Of a DNA stretch of 32,293 nt, positions 24,186 to 32,293 are shown in pieces. Source of the stretch: Loktanella sp. UBA3435. GTDB taxonomy: Bacteria; Pseudomonadota; Alphaproteobacteria; Rhodobacterales; Rhodobacteraceae. The notes under the pieces were generated by a model that worked only from the letters and a program-made list of their open reading frames with translations, searched no databases and had not been told where the DNA came from. Each line of letters begins with the position of its first letter. Positions within the stretch are counted from its first letter, which is position 1. The stretch lies in contig DFSO01000095.1 of the NCBI GenBank assembly GCA_002378665.1, positions 1-32,293 of the forward strand, written 5' to 3'. The position numbers and the translations under genes were made by a program.

Positions 24186-26498
24186 ATGAACCGTGGAAAT
24201 GTCGGCGCTAAGGCGCAATCTAATACCGTAGGCCAGTGGCTATTTTTCGTTTTGTTTCTGGGGTTTAGTGCCCTTGTTGCAACCCAATCCTTCGCTCAAA
24301 GCTATACGTTCAGCACCGTTCAAATTGACGGAAACCAGCGTGTTGAGGATGGCACGATCCTGTCCTACGCGGGAATCACCCGAGGCGTTGCGGTTTCGGT
24401 TGGCGAATTAAACGACGCGGCCCAGCGGGTTCGCGCGTCTGGATTGTTCCAAACTGTTGACGTGGCCGCAAACGGTGGCACCCTTGTGATTACAGTTGTC
24501 GAGTTGCCGACGATCAATGTTATCAATGTTGAAGGTAACACCAAGATTAAAGACGCGGAGTTGATGGCTCTGGTCGGCTCTCAACCGCGTCGTGCCTATA
24601 GTGCGTCGCAGGCCGAACTCGATACGGCGGCCATTTCCGAGTATTACGCGACAAAGGGCCGTATCAGCGCAACTGTGCGCCCACGCCTTATTACACGGTC
24701 CGACAACCGTGTTGATCTGGTGTTTGAAGTCGTCGAAGGCGGCGTGACAGAGATCGAAAATATCGCTTTTGTCGGCAATCGCACTTATTCTGAAGGCCGT
24801 TTGCGCCGTGTCCTTGAGACCAAGCAGGCAGGTATTCTGCGGTCGATCATTGGACGCGATACGTTTGTTGAAGATCGCATCGCTTTTGATCGTCGTGCTT
24901 TGACTGACTTTTATCAGTCGCGCGGCTTTATTGATTTTCAGGTTCAAAACGTTGATGTTGCTTTGACCCGTGAGCGTGACGCTTACTTGGTCACTTTCAA
25001 CGTGCAAGAGGGTCAAAAGTTTAGCTTTGGCAATGTCACTGTCAGCAGCGAAATTCCCGAAGCTGACGCCGCCGTTTTCCGCAAAGCGCTCACTGTGAAA
25101 CCTGGCGTGGTTTATTCGCCAACTGTTGTTGATACAGATATTGCCCGCCTCGAGCGGCTTGCAATTCAGCTTGGGATCAATTTCGTGCAAGTCGATCCGC
25201 GCATCACGCGTAATGACCGCGACCAGACTCTTGATATTGAGTTCGCGCTTGTGCGTGGCCCGCGTGTTTTTGTGGAACGGATCGACATCGAGGGCAACAA
25301 CACGACACTTGACCGTATCGTCCGTAACCAGTTCCGCACTGTTGAGGGTGACCCGTTTAACCCACGCGAAATTCGCCAGAGCGCTGAGCGTATCCGTGCA
25401 CTTGGGTTTTTCTCGAATGCTGATGTGCAGGCGCGCGAAGGCTCAACTGCCAACCAAGTTATTGTTGATGTGAACGTCGAAGAGGCCAACACAGGGTCGC
25501 TGTCATTTGGTGGTAACTACAACTCTGACACAGGGTTTGGTCTTTTGGCTGCATATCGCCAGAGCAACTTTTTGGGACGCGGTCAGGCGTTAAGTTTCCA
25601 GCTGTCAACAGCGCAGTCAAACCGTGTCGCGTCCTTGTCGTTTGTTGAGCCGCAATTCTTGGGCCGTGATTTGTCGTTTGGTTTTGAGATGAGCTATGCC
25701 ACTACGGACAATGAGAACGCGCTTTATGACACCGAGAAATTCAACTTCCGCCCGTCGTTGATCTTCCCCGTGAGCGAGAATGGTCGCCTGCAGTTATTCT
25801 ATGCGCTTGAGTATAGCGACATCACTAGTGAGGATGCGGGCGAATTGATTGTTGAGGATGCGAATTTTGGTGGCATTTGGGCAAGTTCGCTTGGGTATTC
25901 TTACAGCTTTGATACGCGCCGCACAGGGCTTAACCCAAATGCGGGTGTTTTGCTGCGGTTTGGTCAGGAGTTTGGCTTTGGTGACGCGCAATATGTGAAA
26001 ACCACTGCTTTGGCGGCGGCCGAAACCAAAGTTTACAATGAAGAGATCACTCTGCGTGCGACGATTGAGGGCGGTTACCTCGACTATTCCAAAGGCACGA
26101 GCCGTATCACTGACCGTTTCTTCCTTGGCAGCCGTTTGATGCGTGGCTTTGAACCCGGTGGCGTTGGGCCTCGCGATGCGACATCGGACGATGCATTGGG
26201 CGGAAACACCTTTGCCGTGGCGCGTTTGGAAGCGGAGTTTCCACTTGGGTTGCCAAGCGAGTATGGAATCTCAGGCGGTGCGTTCATCGACTATGGGTCT
26301 GTTTGGGATATTGGCCGCACGCCACCAGCGGGTACAGACGTTTTGTATAACGAATTCATACCACGCACAGTCGCTGGCGTGTCGTTGTTCTGGGATACGC
26401 CTGTCGGACCTTTGCGGTTCAACTTTTCAGAGGCATTGGACGCGCAGGAATTCGATAACGTGAAGAACTTCGATATTACGATTTCGACGAACTTCTAA
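24186..26498 (+). CDS. bamA: Outer membrane protein assembly factor BamA
   Basis: Central, essential component of the BAM complex that folds beta-barrel proteins into the outer membrane. The 770-aa protein has a signal peptide (about 14-38, ending SFAQ), five POTRA domains from about 39 to 440, and a C-terminal 16-strand barrel. The barrel carries the conserved loop-6 motif as LMRGF (about 651-655) and ends in Phe (ITISTNF), the typical outer-membrane C-terminal signature. Its TAA overlaps the ATG of the Skp-like gene (TAATG at 26496-26500). The start ATG has no strong Shine-Dalgarno, but the signal peptide supports it. Confidence 0.97.
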   Translation: MNRGNVGAKAQSNTVGQWLFFVLFLGFSALVATQSFAQSYTFSTVQIDGNQRVEDGTILSYAGITRGVAVSVGELNDAAQRVRASGLFQTVDVAANGGTLVITVVELPTINVINVEGNTKIKDAELMALVGSQPRRAYSASQAELDTAAISEYYATKGRISATVRPRLITRSDNRVDLVFEVVEGGVTEIENIAFVGNRTYSEGRLRRVLETKQAGILRSIIGRDTFVEDRIAFDRRALTDFYQSRGFIDFQVQNVDVALTRERDAYLVTFNVQEGQKFSFGNVTVSSEIPEADAAVFRKALTVKPGVVYSPTVVDTDIARLERLAIQLGINFVQVDPRITRNDRDQTLDIEFALVRGPRVFVERIDIEGNNTTLDRIVRNQFRTVEGDPFNPREIRQSAERIRALGFFSNADVQAREGSTANQVIVDVNVEEANTGSLSFGGNYNSDTGFGLLAAYRQSNFLGRGQALSFQLSTAQSNRVASLSFVEPQFLGRDLSFGFEMSYATTDNENALYDTEKFNFRPSLIFPVSENGRLQLFYALEYSDITSEDAGELIVEDANFGGIWASSLGYSYSFDTRRTGLNPNAGVLLRFGQEFGFGDAQYVKTTALAAAETKVYNEEITLRATIEGGYLDYSKGTSRITDRFFLGSRLMRGFEPGGVGPRDATSDDALGGNTFAVARLEAEFPLGLPSEYGISGGAFIDYGSVWDIGRTPPAGTDVLYNEFIPRTVAGVSLFWDTPVGPLRFNFSEALDAQEFDNVKNFDITISTNF

Positions 26499-27115
26499 TG
26501 CGGGGACGCCTGATCAGTTTGGCGCTCCTTGGTGCGTTGAGTGTGGGCACCCAAGCTTTGGCGCAAGAGGCGCTGCCGCTTGGGCAGTCTACCTCTAGCG
26601 TTGTCCTGATAGATACCGACGAGCTGTTTCGTAGGACCCTTATGGGCAAACGGATATCGGCTGAGTTTGAAACGCGTGCGCGCGATCTGCAGGCCGAGAA
26701 CGAACGGATCACAACGGCGTTGACCGCCGAAGAAAAGAGCCTGACCGAGCGGCGCCCAACGATGGATCCCGTCGCGTTCCGCAAAGAAGCCGCGGAATTT
26801 GACACAAGGGTGCAGGGCATTCGTCGGGCGCGCGATGCGGCAATTGCTTCGTTTGAAGCCGAACGCGATGCGGCACCACGGGCGTTCCTAGAGAAAATTC
26901 GCCGGATCGTTGGGGATTTGATGCTGGAGCGCGGTGCTGTCGCCGTATTGGACCAGCGGATTGTTTTCCTGAGTTTGGGCAGTGCGGACATCACGAACGA
27001 CGCAGTTGCGCGGATTGATCTTGTCTTGGGGGATGGGGCCGCGCCCGCTGAGGGCGTTAGCCCCAATGTTGATCCAATTACAGAGCCGACACCCGAGGCA
27101 GTTCCAGAGCAATAG
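26498..27115 (+). CDS. OmpH/Skp-family periplasmic chaperone
   Basis: Periplasmic chaperone that holds unfolded outer-membrane proteins for BamA. In 205 aa it has a signal peptide (MRGRLISLALLGALSVGTQALA, about 1-22), the typical first strand SVVLIDTDELFRRTLMGKRI, and a long charged coiled-coil arm (about 60-135). The helices return to LMLERGAVAVLDQRIVFLSL (about 146-165) and end in an acidic, Pro-rich tail. Coupled to bamA by a 1-nt overlap. lpxD, which commonly follows this gene in other proteobacteria, is not here; fabZ follows after 66 nt. Confidence 0.92.
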   Translation: MRGRLISLALLGALSVGTQALAQEALPLGQSTSSVVLIDTDELFRRTLMGKRISAEFETRARDLQAENERITTALTAEEKSLTERRPTMDPVAFRKEAAEFDTRVQGIRRARDAAIASFEAERDAAPRAFLEKIRRIVGDLMLERGAVAVLDQRIVFLSLGSADITNDAVARIDLVLGDGAAPAEGVSPNVDPITEPTPEAVPEQ

Positions 27116-27181
27116 GCTTTGCTTGCGAGCCGTTTACCGCTTTGGTAGGTGTAGCCAAACGATTTAGAATGGACGGACCCT

Positions 27182-27643
27182 ATGACCGACACGCCAACCA
27201 CCGCAGATATTAAGCTGATCCAAAAGATTATTCCGCATCGCTATCCGTTTTTGTTGGTCGATAAGGTCCGCGATATTGACGGGTTGAAGTCCGCTGTTGG
27301 TATCAAGAACGTCACAATGAACGAGCCGCATTTTCAGGGCCATTTCCCTGGTAATCCGATTATGCCCGGTGTCACGATTGTTGAGGCGATGGCGCAGACC
27401 GCAGCCGTGATGATCGGCACCAGCCTTGGCCTGACGGACGGCAATCTGAACGTCTATTTCATGGCGATTGATAACTGCAAATTCCGCCGCATGGTTGTTC
27501 CGGGTGATGTGCTTGAGATGCATCTTGAGACGACACGCGGCAAGGCGGGCGGCAAGGTTTGGCGCTTTAAGGGTGTGGCAACGGTCGAGGGTGAATTGGC
27601 GGCAGAAGCCGAGTTCACTGCGATGATGGACCTCAAAGCCTGA
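27182..27643 (+). CDS. fabZ: 3-hydroxyacyl-ACP dehydratase FabZ
   Basis: Dehydrates 3-hydroxyacyl-ACP in type II fatty acid synthesis and competes with LpxA for 3-hydroxyacyl-ACP. The 153-aa hot-dog protein has HRYPFLLVDKV (19-29), the catalytic His54 in NEPHFQGHFPG (47-57) and the catalytic Glu68 in PGVTIVEAMAQ (62-72). The stop overlaps the lpxA start (TGATG), so the two competing enzymes are made in a coupled ratio. Confidence 0.97.
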   Translation: MTDTPTTADIKLIQKIIPHRYPFLLVDKVRDIDGLKSAVGIKNVTMNEPHFQGHFPGNPIMPGVTIVEAMAQTAAVMIGTSLGLTDGNLNVYFMAIDNCKFRRMVVPGDVLEMHLETTRGKAGGKVWRFKGVATVEGELAAEAEFTAMMDLKA

Positions 27644-28425
27644 TGTCTGGCGTTCACCCCTCGGCGGTGATTGAAAACGGTGCTGTGATCGGCGATGGCT
27701 GTGTGATTGGACCGTTTTGCCTTGTTGGTCCTGATGTTGTTTTGGGCCAAGGCGTTGTGTTGAAATCCCATGTGGTTGTCACAGGGGATACTCATATTGG
27801 CGACGAAACGGTTGTTTTCCCTTTTGCCGTGATTGGTGAAATTCCACAGGATTTGAAATTCGGCGGCGAGAAAACGCGCCTGCGCATCGGCAAACGCAAC
27901 CGCATCCGCGAGCATGTGACGATGAACACAGGCACGGCTGGCGGTGGTGGAGAGACCCGCGTTGGCGATGACGGTTTGTTCATGGCGGGCTGTCATATTG
28001 CCCATGATGCACAGCTTGGAAACCGCGTGATTATCGTGAATTCGAGCGCTGTTGCCGGGCACTGTATTATCGAAGACGATGTGATTGTCGGTGGCCTTTG
28101 TGGCATCCATCAATTTGTGCGTATCGGACAGGGTGCCATTATCGGCGCGCTCTCGATGGTCACCAATGACGTGGTGCCGCATGGATTGGTCATGGGTCCT
28201 CGAGGTAAGCTTGATGGGCTGAACCTTGTGGGGCTTAAGCGCAAGGGCGTCGCACGTGCAGATATTACCGCGCTGCGTGCTGCGTTTCAGATGCTCAAAG
28301 ATGGCGAGGGCACGTTCTATGACCGTGCTGAGCGACTGGCAGGCGAAAGCGACAGCGCCTATGTGCAGCAAATGGTGGCGTTTATTTTGGGCGAAACCGA
28401 CCGTAATTTCCTGACGCCTAGCTGA
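27643..28425 (+). CDS. lpxA: UDP-N-acetylglucosamine acyltransferase LpxA
   Basis: First step of lipid A synthesis: transfers a 3-hydroxyacyl chain from ACP to the 3-OH of UDP-GlcNAc. The 260-aa protein has a left-handed beta-helix of hexapeptide repeats (about 4-180) and a helical C-terminal domain. The catalytic His is His121 in GCHIAHDAQLGN (116-127); the adjoining NTGTAGGGGETRVGDDG is typical. The start overlaps the fabZ stop and its TGA overlaps the lpxI ATG (28423-28427). Chain-length preference cannot be read from the sequence. Confidence 0.97.
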   Translation: MSGVHPSAVIENGAVIGDGCVIGPFCLVGPDVVLGQGVVLKSHVVVTGDTHIGDETVVFPFAVIGEIPQDLKFGGEKTRLRIGKRNRIREHVTMNTGTAGGGGETRVGDDGLFMAGCHIAHDAQLGNRVIIVNSSAVAGHCIIEDDVIVGGLCGIHQFVRIGQGAIIGALSMVTNDVVPHGLVMGPRGKLDGLNLVGLKRKGVARADITALRAAFQMLKDGEGTFYDRAERLAGESDSAYVQQMVAFILGETDRNFLTPS

Positions 28426-29201
28426 TGTTGGCGCTGATTGCAGGGACGGGCGGTTTGCCTGCCGCGATCCTGAAGGGGCGCGAGGCCTATGTTTGCGCGA
28501 TGGTCGGGTTTGTGCCCGACGTCCCCGTTGATATCACGTTTCGCATTGAGCATTTGGGCAGTATTTTGGCGCATCTCAAAGGGCAGGGCGTTACGGAGGT
28601 TTGCTTTGCGGGCGCTGTGAAACGACCCAGGATTGACCCAAGCGCCATTGATGCCGCGACCCGGCCTTTGGTACCTATCATTCAGGCTGCGATTGCGGCT
28701 GGTGATGACGGAGCCTTGCGGGCGGTCATCGGGATATTTGAGAATGCTGGCTTTGTCGTGCGGGCCGCCCATGAGCTCGCACGTGAGTTGCTGCCCGTTG
28801 CGGGAGTGCCGACCAAGCGCAAGCCAGACGCCGATATGATGGCAGAGGCGGTTCTTGGGGATCGCGTGTTGGTGAAGTTAGGCGAGATGGACCGTGGGCA
28901 GGCCTGTGTGATCTCTCACGGAATGTTGCTGGTTGAGGAGGGGCCTGAGGGCACTGATGCCATGATTGCAGAGGTCAAAGCCAAGGGCGGTATTTTGTTC
29001 AAAGGGCCAAAGCCCAACCAAGACCGCCGCGCGGATTTGCCTGTGATTGGCGTTGGGACGGCGCAGGGCGTTGTGGCTGCTGGTCTCGACGGAATTGTGA
29101 TCGAAGCGGGCGGCGTGATGGTTTTGGACCTGCCCGAGGTCTTAGAAATCTTAAACGGGGCCGATAAAGTGCTTTGGGTGCGCCCAAGGACGGAAACCTG
29201 A
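28425..29201 (+). CDS. lpxI: UDP-2,3-diacylglucosamine diphosphatase LpxI
   Basis: Hydrolyses UDP-2,3-diacylglucosamine to lipid X, using the LpxI (formerly DUF1009) fold that replaces the unrelated LpxH in many alphaproteobacteria. The 258-aa product starts MLALIAGTGGLPAAI, contains FAGAVKRPRID (about 63-73), KRKPDADMM (about 132-140) and a C-terminal segment ending in VLWVRPRT. It sits exactly between lpxA and lpxB with 1-nt overlaps on both sides, which agrees with its role between these two enzymes. Confidence 0.94.
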   Translation: MLALIAGTGGLPAAILKGREAYVCAMVGFVPDVPVDITFRIEHLGSILAHLKGQGVTEVCFAGAVKRPRIDPSAIDAATRPLVPIIQAAIAAGDDGALRAVIGIFENAGFVVRAAHELARELLPVAGVPTKRKPDADMMAEAVLGDRVLVKLGEMDRGQACVISHGMLLVEEGPEGTDAMIAEVKAKGGILFKGPKPNQDRRADLPVIGVGTAQGVVAAGLDGIVIEAGGVMVLDLPEVLEILNGADKVLWVRPRTET

Positions 29202-30334
29202 TGCGGTTCTTTGTAATCGCAGGCGAAGCTTCTGGCGATAAGCTGGGGGCGGCGCTGATGGCGGGGCTCAAGTCGCTGACCGACGTGACGTTTGACGGTG
29301 TCGGCGGGCCGTTGATGCAGGCCGAGGGGCTAGAGAGCCGTTTCCCGATGGATGAGTTGTCGGTCATGGGGCTGGCCGAGATTTTGCCGAAATACCGCAG
29401 CCTGAAGGCCCGCGTTGTGCAAATGGCCGAGGCCGTCCTTGCGAGCCAGCCTGATGTGTTGATTACGATTGATAGCCCCGATTTCTGCCTGCGGGTTGCC
29501 AAGTTGGTGAAGGCAAAATCGAATGTGCGTTGCGTGCACTATGTCGCGCCGACGGTTTGGGCGTGGCGTCCAAAACGGGCGGAGAAAATGGCCGCTCATA
29601 TTGATCATGTCTTGGCGCTGTTCCCGTTCGAGCCGCCACTGATGGAAGCGGCGGGCATGCGGTGCGATTTTGTCGGACATCCTGTGGTGATGGATCATAT
29701 TGCCACTGAGGCCGAGGCGGCTACGTGGGGTGGTGATGGGCCGTTGGTTTTGGTTTTACCAGGGAGCAGACGCGGCGAGGTGTCCCGCTTGATGGATCGC
29801 TTTGGCGAGGTTGCGGGGACTGTCGCGCAGGCCCATCCCGCAGCGCGGTTTGTGATCCCGACGACTCCGAATGTGACCGCGTTGGTGAAAGAAAAAGCCG
29901 AGACGTGGCCTGTCTCCGTGCAGGTATTATCTAGTGATGATAAAGCGTTAAAGCGCGGTCTATTCGCGGCCGCAGATGTGGCTTTGGCGGCGTCTGGGAC
30001 GGTGTCATTAGAGCTTGCGGCCAACGATACACCGATGGTGATTGCTTATGACATGTCGTGGCTTAGTCGGATTATCATCAGTCGGATGTTGCTTGTGGAT
30101 ACGGTGACGCTGGTGAATTTGGTCAGTGACACACGGGTTGTCCCAGAATTTATTGGAAAGAACTGTCAGCCTGCGCCGATTGCGGCGGCGGTGCTTGATG
30201 TGCTCGCCGATCCGATCCGTCAACGTGACGCTATGGCTCTGACGATGGACCGCTTGGGCCGTGGTGGCGAGGCACCGGGAGTGCGGGCTGCTAAGGCCGT
30301 TTTAGACGGGATAAAAGGCGGCCGTCGAGGATGA
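29201..30334 (+). CDS. lpxB: Lipid-A-disaccharide synthase
   Basis: Joins lipid X and UDP-2,3-diacylglucosamine into the tetra-acyl disaccharide of lipid A (GT19 glycosyltransferase, membrane-associated). From the ATG at 29201 it is 377 aa, starting MRFFVIAGEASGDKLGA. It has the AGEASGD motif (7-13), YVAPTVWAWRPKRA (about 116-129), LVLPGSRRGEV (about 184-194) and a C-terminal donor site with ASGTVSLELA. The start overlaps the lpxI stop (TGATG). The last 44 bp overlap the 3' end of the convergent EamA gene. Confidence 0.95.
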   Translation: MRFFVIAGEASGDKLGAALMAGLKSLTDVTFDGVGGPLMQAEGLESRFPMDELSVMGLAEILPKYRSLKARVVQMAEAVLASQPDVLITIDSPDFCLRVAKLVKAKSNVRCVHYVAPTVWAWRPKRAEKMAAHIDHVLALFPFEPPLMEAAGMRCDFVGHPVVMDHIATEAEAATWGGDGPLVLVLPGSRRGEVSRLMDRFGEVAGTVAQAHPAARFVIPTTPNVTALVKEKAETWPVSVQVLSSDDKALKRGLFAAADVALAASGTVSLELAANDTPMVIAYDMSWLSRIIISRMLLVDTVTLVNLVSDTRVVPEFIGKNCQPAPIAAAVLDVLADPIRQRDAMALTMDRLGRGGEAPGVRAAKAVLDGIKGGRRG

Positions 30335-31202
30335 TGAGCCCAAGTGCTAAGATGCCAAAGCCAACGTAGGCATTCAGCGGCAAGGCCTCGCCTAGGGTTA
30401 CGGCACCAAGAATAATCGCGACTGGGGCCACGGTGAGGGTCACGAGCATCAAGTTGCCAGAACCCGCCAAAGCCAACACACGGTAATACAGCAGGTAGGC
30501 CACAGCGGTGGCGATGATGGCGTAATAGCCAATCGCGAGCCATGTCGCGGGGGCGAGGTTGAGGGTGATGGGGCCTTCTATGATCCACGCGAGCGGGATC
30601 ATGACGAGGCTTGCGCCCGTGACCATGCCCGCGGCGGCGACTTGGGGTTTGAGATGCCCAATGGTTTTGCGCGCCCAGACGCCAGCCAGCGCATAAGACA
30701 GAGTGCCGCCGACAACGGCGAGTTGGGCGATGCTGCGAAGGTCGAAATGGGTCAGGTTCGCGAGGCCAATCGCGGTGGCCACCCCAAAGAACCCGGTAGT
30801 GACACCGATTGCCTTGCGCCAGCTGAGTTTCTCGTCAGCAAAGAAAATCGCGGCAGCTATAACGCCAAAGATCGCGGTGGAGGCGTTAAGAATCGCGGTG
30901 AGACCTGTCTCGATGTGGAGTTGCCCCCACGCCATAAGCGAGAAGGGAATCACATTGTTCAGAATGCCCATCACAAGGAACGCGGCCCAGATGCGCGGTT
31001 CACGTGGGATTGGGAGCCGTTTGAAGGCGATGTAACCCCAGAGAATCAGCATGGCCCAGCCTGTGCGATGGGCCACGGCTGTTAGGGGACCAAGTTCATT
31101 GAGTGCCACATGCACAGAGAGGAAAGAGCCGCCCCAGATCAAGGACAGGATCGCGATAAGAAGCCATGAATGGCCAGAGATGGTTTTTTGAATTTGGGTC
31201 AT
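30291..31202 (-). CDS. EamA-family (DMT) transporter
   Basis: Inner-membrane protein of 303 aa with about ten hydrophobic segments in two repeated EamA domains (about 12-140 and 155-295). It belongs to the drug/metabolite transporter superfamily, whose members export or import amino acids, nucleotides or other small molecules; substrate unknown. Family landmarks include LSLIWGGSFLSVHVAL near the N-terminus and the second-domain ALAGSGNLMLVTL. The start at 31202 (MTQIQKTI) is chosen because the open extension to 31307 runs through a terminator and lacks membrane character. Its stop lies inside lpxB, a tail-to-tail overlap of 44 bp. Confidence 0.9.
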   Translation of the reverse strand: MTQIQKTISGHSWLLIAILSLIWGGSFLSVHVALNELGPLTAVAHRTGWAMLILWGYIAFKRLPIPREPRIWAAFLVMGILNNVIPFSLMAWGQLHIETGLTAILNASTAIFGVIAAAIFFADEKLSWRKAIGVTTGFFGVATAIGLANLTHFDLRSIAQLAVVGGTLSYALAGVWARKTIGHLKPQVAAAGMVTGASLVMIPLAWIIEGPITLNLAPATWLAIGYYAIIATAVAYLLYYRVLALAGSGNLMLVTLTVAPVAIILGAVTLGEALPLNAYVGFGILALGLIILDGRLLSRLKRP

Positions 31203-31254
31203 TTGGGAGTAGTGGGCTGGGTTCGCGGCAAGGGCAACCCGTAACTTGCGCAAC

Positions 31255-31286
31255 AAAAAAGCCCCAACCAAATTGGCGGGGCTTTT
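31255..31286 (-). terminator. Terminator of the FadL-type porin gene
   Basis: On the minus strand, AAAAGCCCC (31286-31278) pairs with GGGGCTTTT (31265-31257) around a 12-nt loop, extending into a T6 run (31260-31255). It lies 22 nt after the porin stop and before the EamA gene, so the two genes should be separate transcripts. Confidence 0.85.
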
Positions 31287-31307
31287 GAGGTAAGTCTTGC
31301 GGCTCAC

Positions 31308-32293
31308 TTAGTAAGTGTAAGCAACTTTCAGACCGATCGCGACAGCGGAGTTGTCGCTGAAATCGGAGGGTGTCACTGTCGTGGCCGATGTTGGCACGTT
31401 TGTTGTCGCGTCACCGGCCATGATGTAGCGCATGCCACCAGTTAGCTCTACGCCGTTGGCCATTGTGTATGTACCGCCAAGAGAAACCGACGTGTAACCG
31501 TCGGTTGGAGCGAGGTTGGTCGCGATGCCGCCTTGTGCTTCTTCGTAACCGACCGAGAACGCACCAGAGAAGCTGTCAGAGAACTTGCGACCAACACCAA
31601 GTGTGTAGGTTACAGTGTCTTCGGACCAATCGACGAGAGGGCCGAACAACGTGTCTGTAATATGTGCTTCTTTCCAGCCAGCCCAATGGACCGAACCGAA
31701 CACGAGCGTGTTAGCGGCAACGCCAGATTGAAAATCCAAGTTCCAAGTTTCTGGCATTTCTGCTGCGAGGTCGCCAAATGTGCCGTCGAGTTCAAGGTCG
31801 ATAGCGCTGCTATATGTCAGTGCAACGCGCATCGCGATGTCTTTGCGTTCGTATGCAACACCGGCAACATAGCCTGTACCTGAGCCGGAAGAGTAGGTTG
31901 ATGCATATACGGGCGCACCAAGCACGAGACCGTAGTTGCCGCTTGCAGTCAGGTAGCGTGGGCCGAAGTGAATGCTCATATTTTCATTGAACTTATAGCG
32001 GCCAACAGCAGTGATTGCTGTCGTATTGACCGTCGCAACTGTTCCACCCAGCGGGTAGCCAGGATCGGTGTTGGTATATGCAACATCTGCGCCGAATGGT
32101 TGGTCGATGATCAGCGCGAGCGACACTTTGTCATCAATGTCTGTTTTAAATGCCAAACCTGCGTTGCCATAGGCATTTAACATATTGCCAGAACCCAATG
32201 CGCCGCCAGCAATGCTACCGGATACGGAAGGTGTCACATAGCCGTAGCTAAGCTCAACATATTTGCCGTCTTCAAAGATTGCGCCGATGCTTT
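31308..32293 (-). CDS. OMPP1/FadL/TodX-type outer membrane protein (partial, 5' end outside window)
   Basis: The frame stays open from the stop at 31308 through the window edge, so about 328 C-terminal residues are seen and the signal peptide and start are missing. An internal GTG at 32237 is not the real start: codons upstream encode IFEDGKYVELSYGYVTPSVS, the strand-2 region typical of FadL. Alternating amphipathic beta strands continue to an aromatic C-terminus (KVAYTY), as expected of a 14-strand barrel. FadL homologues take up long-chain fatty acids or hydrophobic compounds. It has its own terminator (31255-31286). The substrate is not readable. Confidence 0.88.
   Translation of the reverse strand, partial: SIGAIFEDGKYVELSYGYVTPSVSGSIAGGALGSGNMLNAYGNAGLAFKTDIDDKVSLALIIDQPFGADVAYTNTDPGYPLGGTVATVNTTAITAVGRYKFNENMSIHFGPRYLTASGNYGLVLGAPVYASTYSSGSGTGYVAGVAYERKDIAMRVALTYSSAIDLELDGTFGDLAAEMPETWNLDFQSGVAANTLVFGSVHWAGWKEAHITDTLFGPLVDWSEDTVTYTLGVGRKFSDSFSGAFSVGYEEAQGGIATNLAPTDGYTSVSLGGTYTMANGVELTGGMRYIMAGDATTNVPTSATTVTPSDFSDNSAVAIGLKVAYTY

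Noticed and set aside
24408..25190. Minus-strand ORF of 260 codons opposite bamA
   Set aside because: Shadow of the POTRA-coding region, with no signal peptide or family features.
27454..28371. Minus-strand ORF of 305 codons opposite lpxA
   Set aside because: Antisense shadow of hexapeptide-repeat codons; composition is His/Asn/Ala-rich and lpxA on the other strand is unambiguous.

Overview
The window looks like chromosomal DNA from a marine alphaproteobacterium of the Rhodobacteraceae (Roseobacter group). Pointers are the moderate-to-high GC, LpxI instead of LpxH, the pyrH-frr-uppS-cdsA-dxr-rseP-bamA-skp-fabZ-lpxA-lpxI-lpxB order, a dicistronic aroK-aroB, a xerD that closes a minus-strand operon with a CNNM/CBS protein, and a large dipeptide/oligopeptide-type ABC operon. 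Genus-level placement is not attempted. No tRNA, rRNA, insertion sequence, prophage or CRISPR array was seen.

Layout. 1-386: gene-free leader with a symmetric terminator (96-123) and an 18-bp long-range inverted repeat (127-144 with 254-271) that may be a structured RNA. 387-1937: HerA/DUF853 ATPase (+). 1941-5933: minus-strand operon of a 51-aa membrane protein, a 509-aa secreted helical protein, xerD and a CNNM/CBS membrane protein, with very tight junctions. 6066-7774: aroK-aroB (+). 7806-8357: ssb (-). 8505-9092: secreted lytic transglycosylase (+). 9154-16689: ABC peptide-type importer operon (-): Tat-exported binding protein, two permeases (one unusually large) and a fused double ATPase, preceded by an AraC-family regulator. 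16756-17646: miaA (-). 17780-30334: a long plus-strand block for nucleotide supply, translation recycling, isoprenoid/phospholipid precursors and outer-membrane/lipid A assembly. 30291-31202: EamA transporter (-), overlapping lpxB tail to tail. 31308-32293: 3' part of a FadL/OMPP1 outer-membrane porin (-), cut by the window edge.

How the genes work together. pyrH supplies UDP, frr recycles ribosomes, uppS makes the undecaprenyl carrier, cdsA makes CDP-diacylglycerol and dxr feeds MEP isoprenoids to uppS. rseP handles membrane stress proteolysis; bamA and a Skp-like chaperone assemble outer-membrane proteins. fabZ, lpxA, lpxI and lpxB supply fatty acid and lipid A steps. lpxD is absent from its usual slot between skp and fabZ. 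Many junctions overlap by 1-4 nt (TAATG, TGATG, ATGA, TTGA), which indicates translational coupling.

Most notable item: in the 758-bp gap between pyrH and frr, on the opposite strand, lies a 64-codon ORF (18689-18883) whose translation has the exact lasso-peptide leader pattern YxxPx(L/M)xxxGxxxxxT, followed by a candidate core with Glu at ring position 8 and two cysteines. No lasso maturation genes are in the window, so it is an orphan precursor candidate. Two small genes below 60 codons (51 aa at 5778-5933 and 41 aa at 23938-24063) were also found by reading the gaps.
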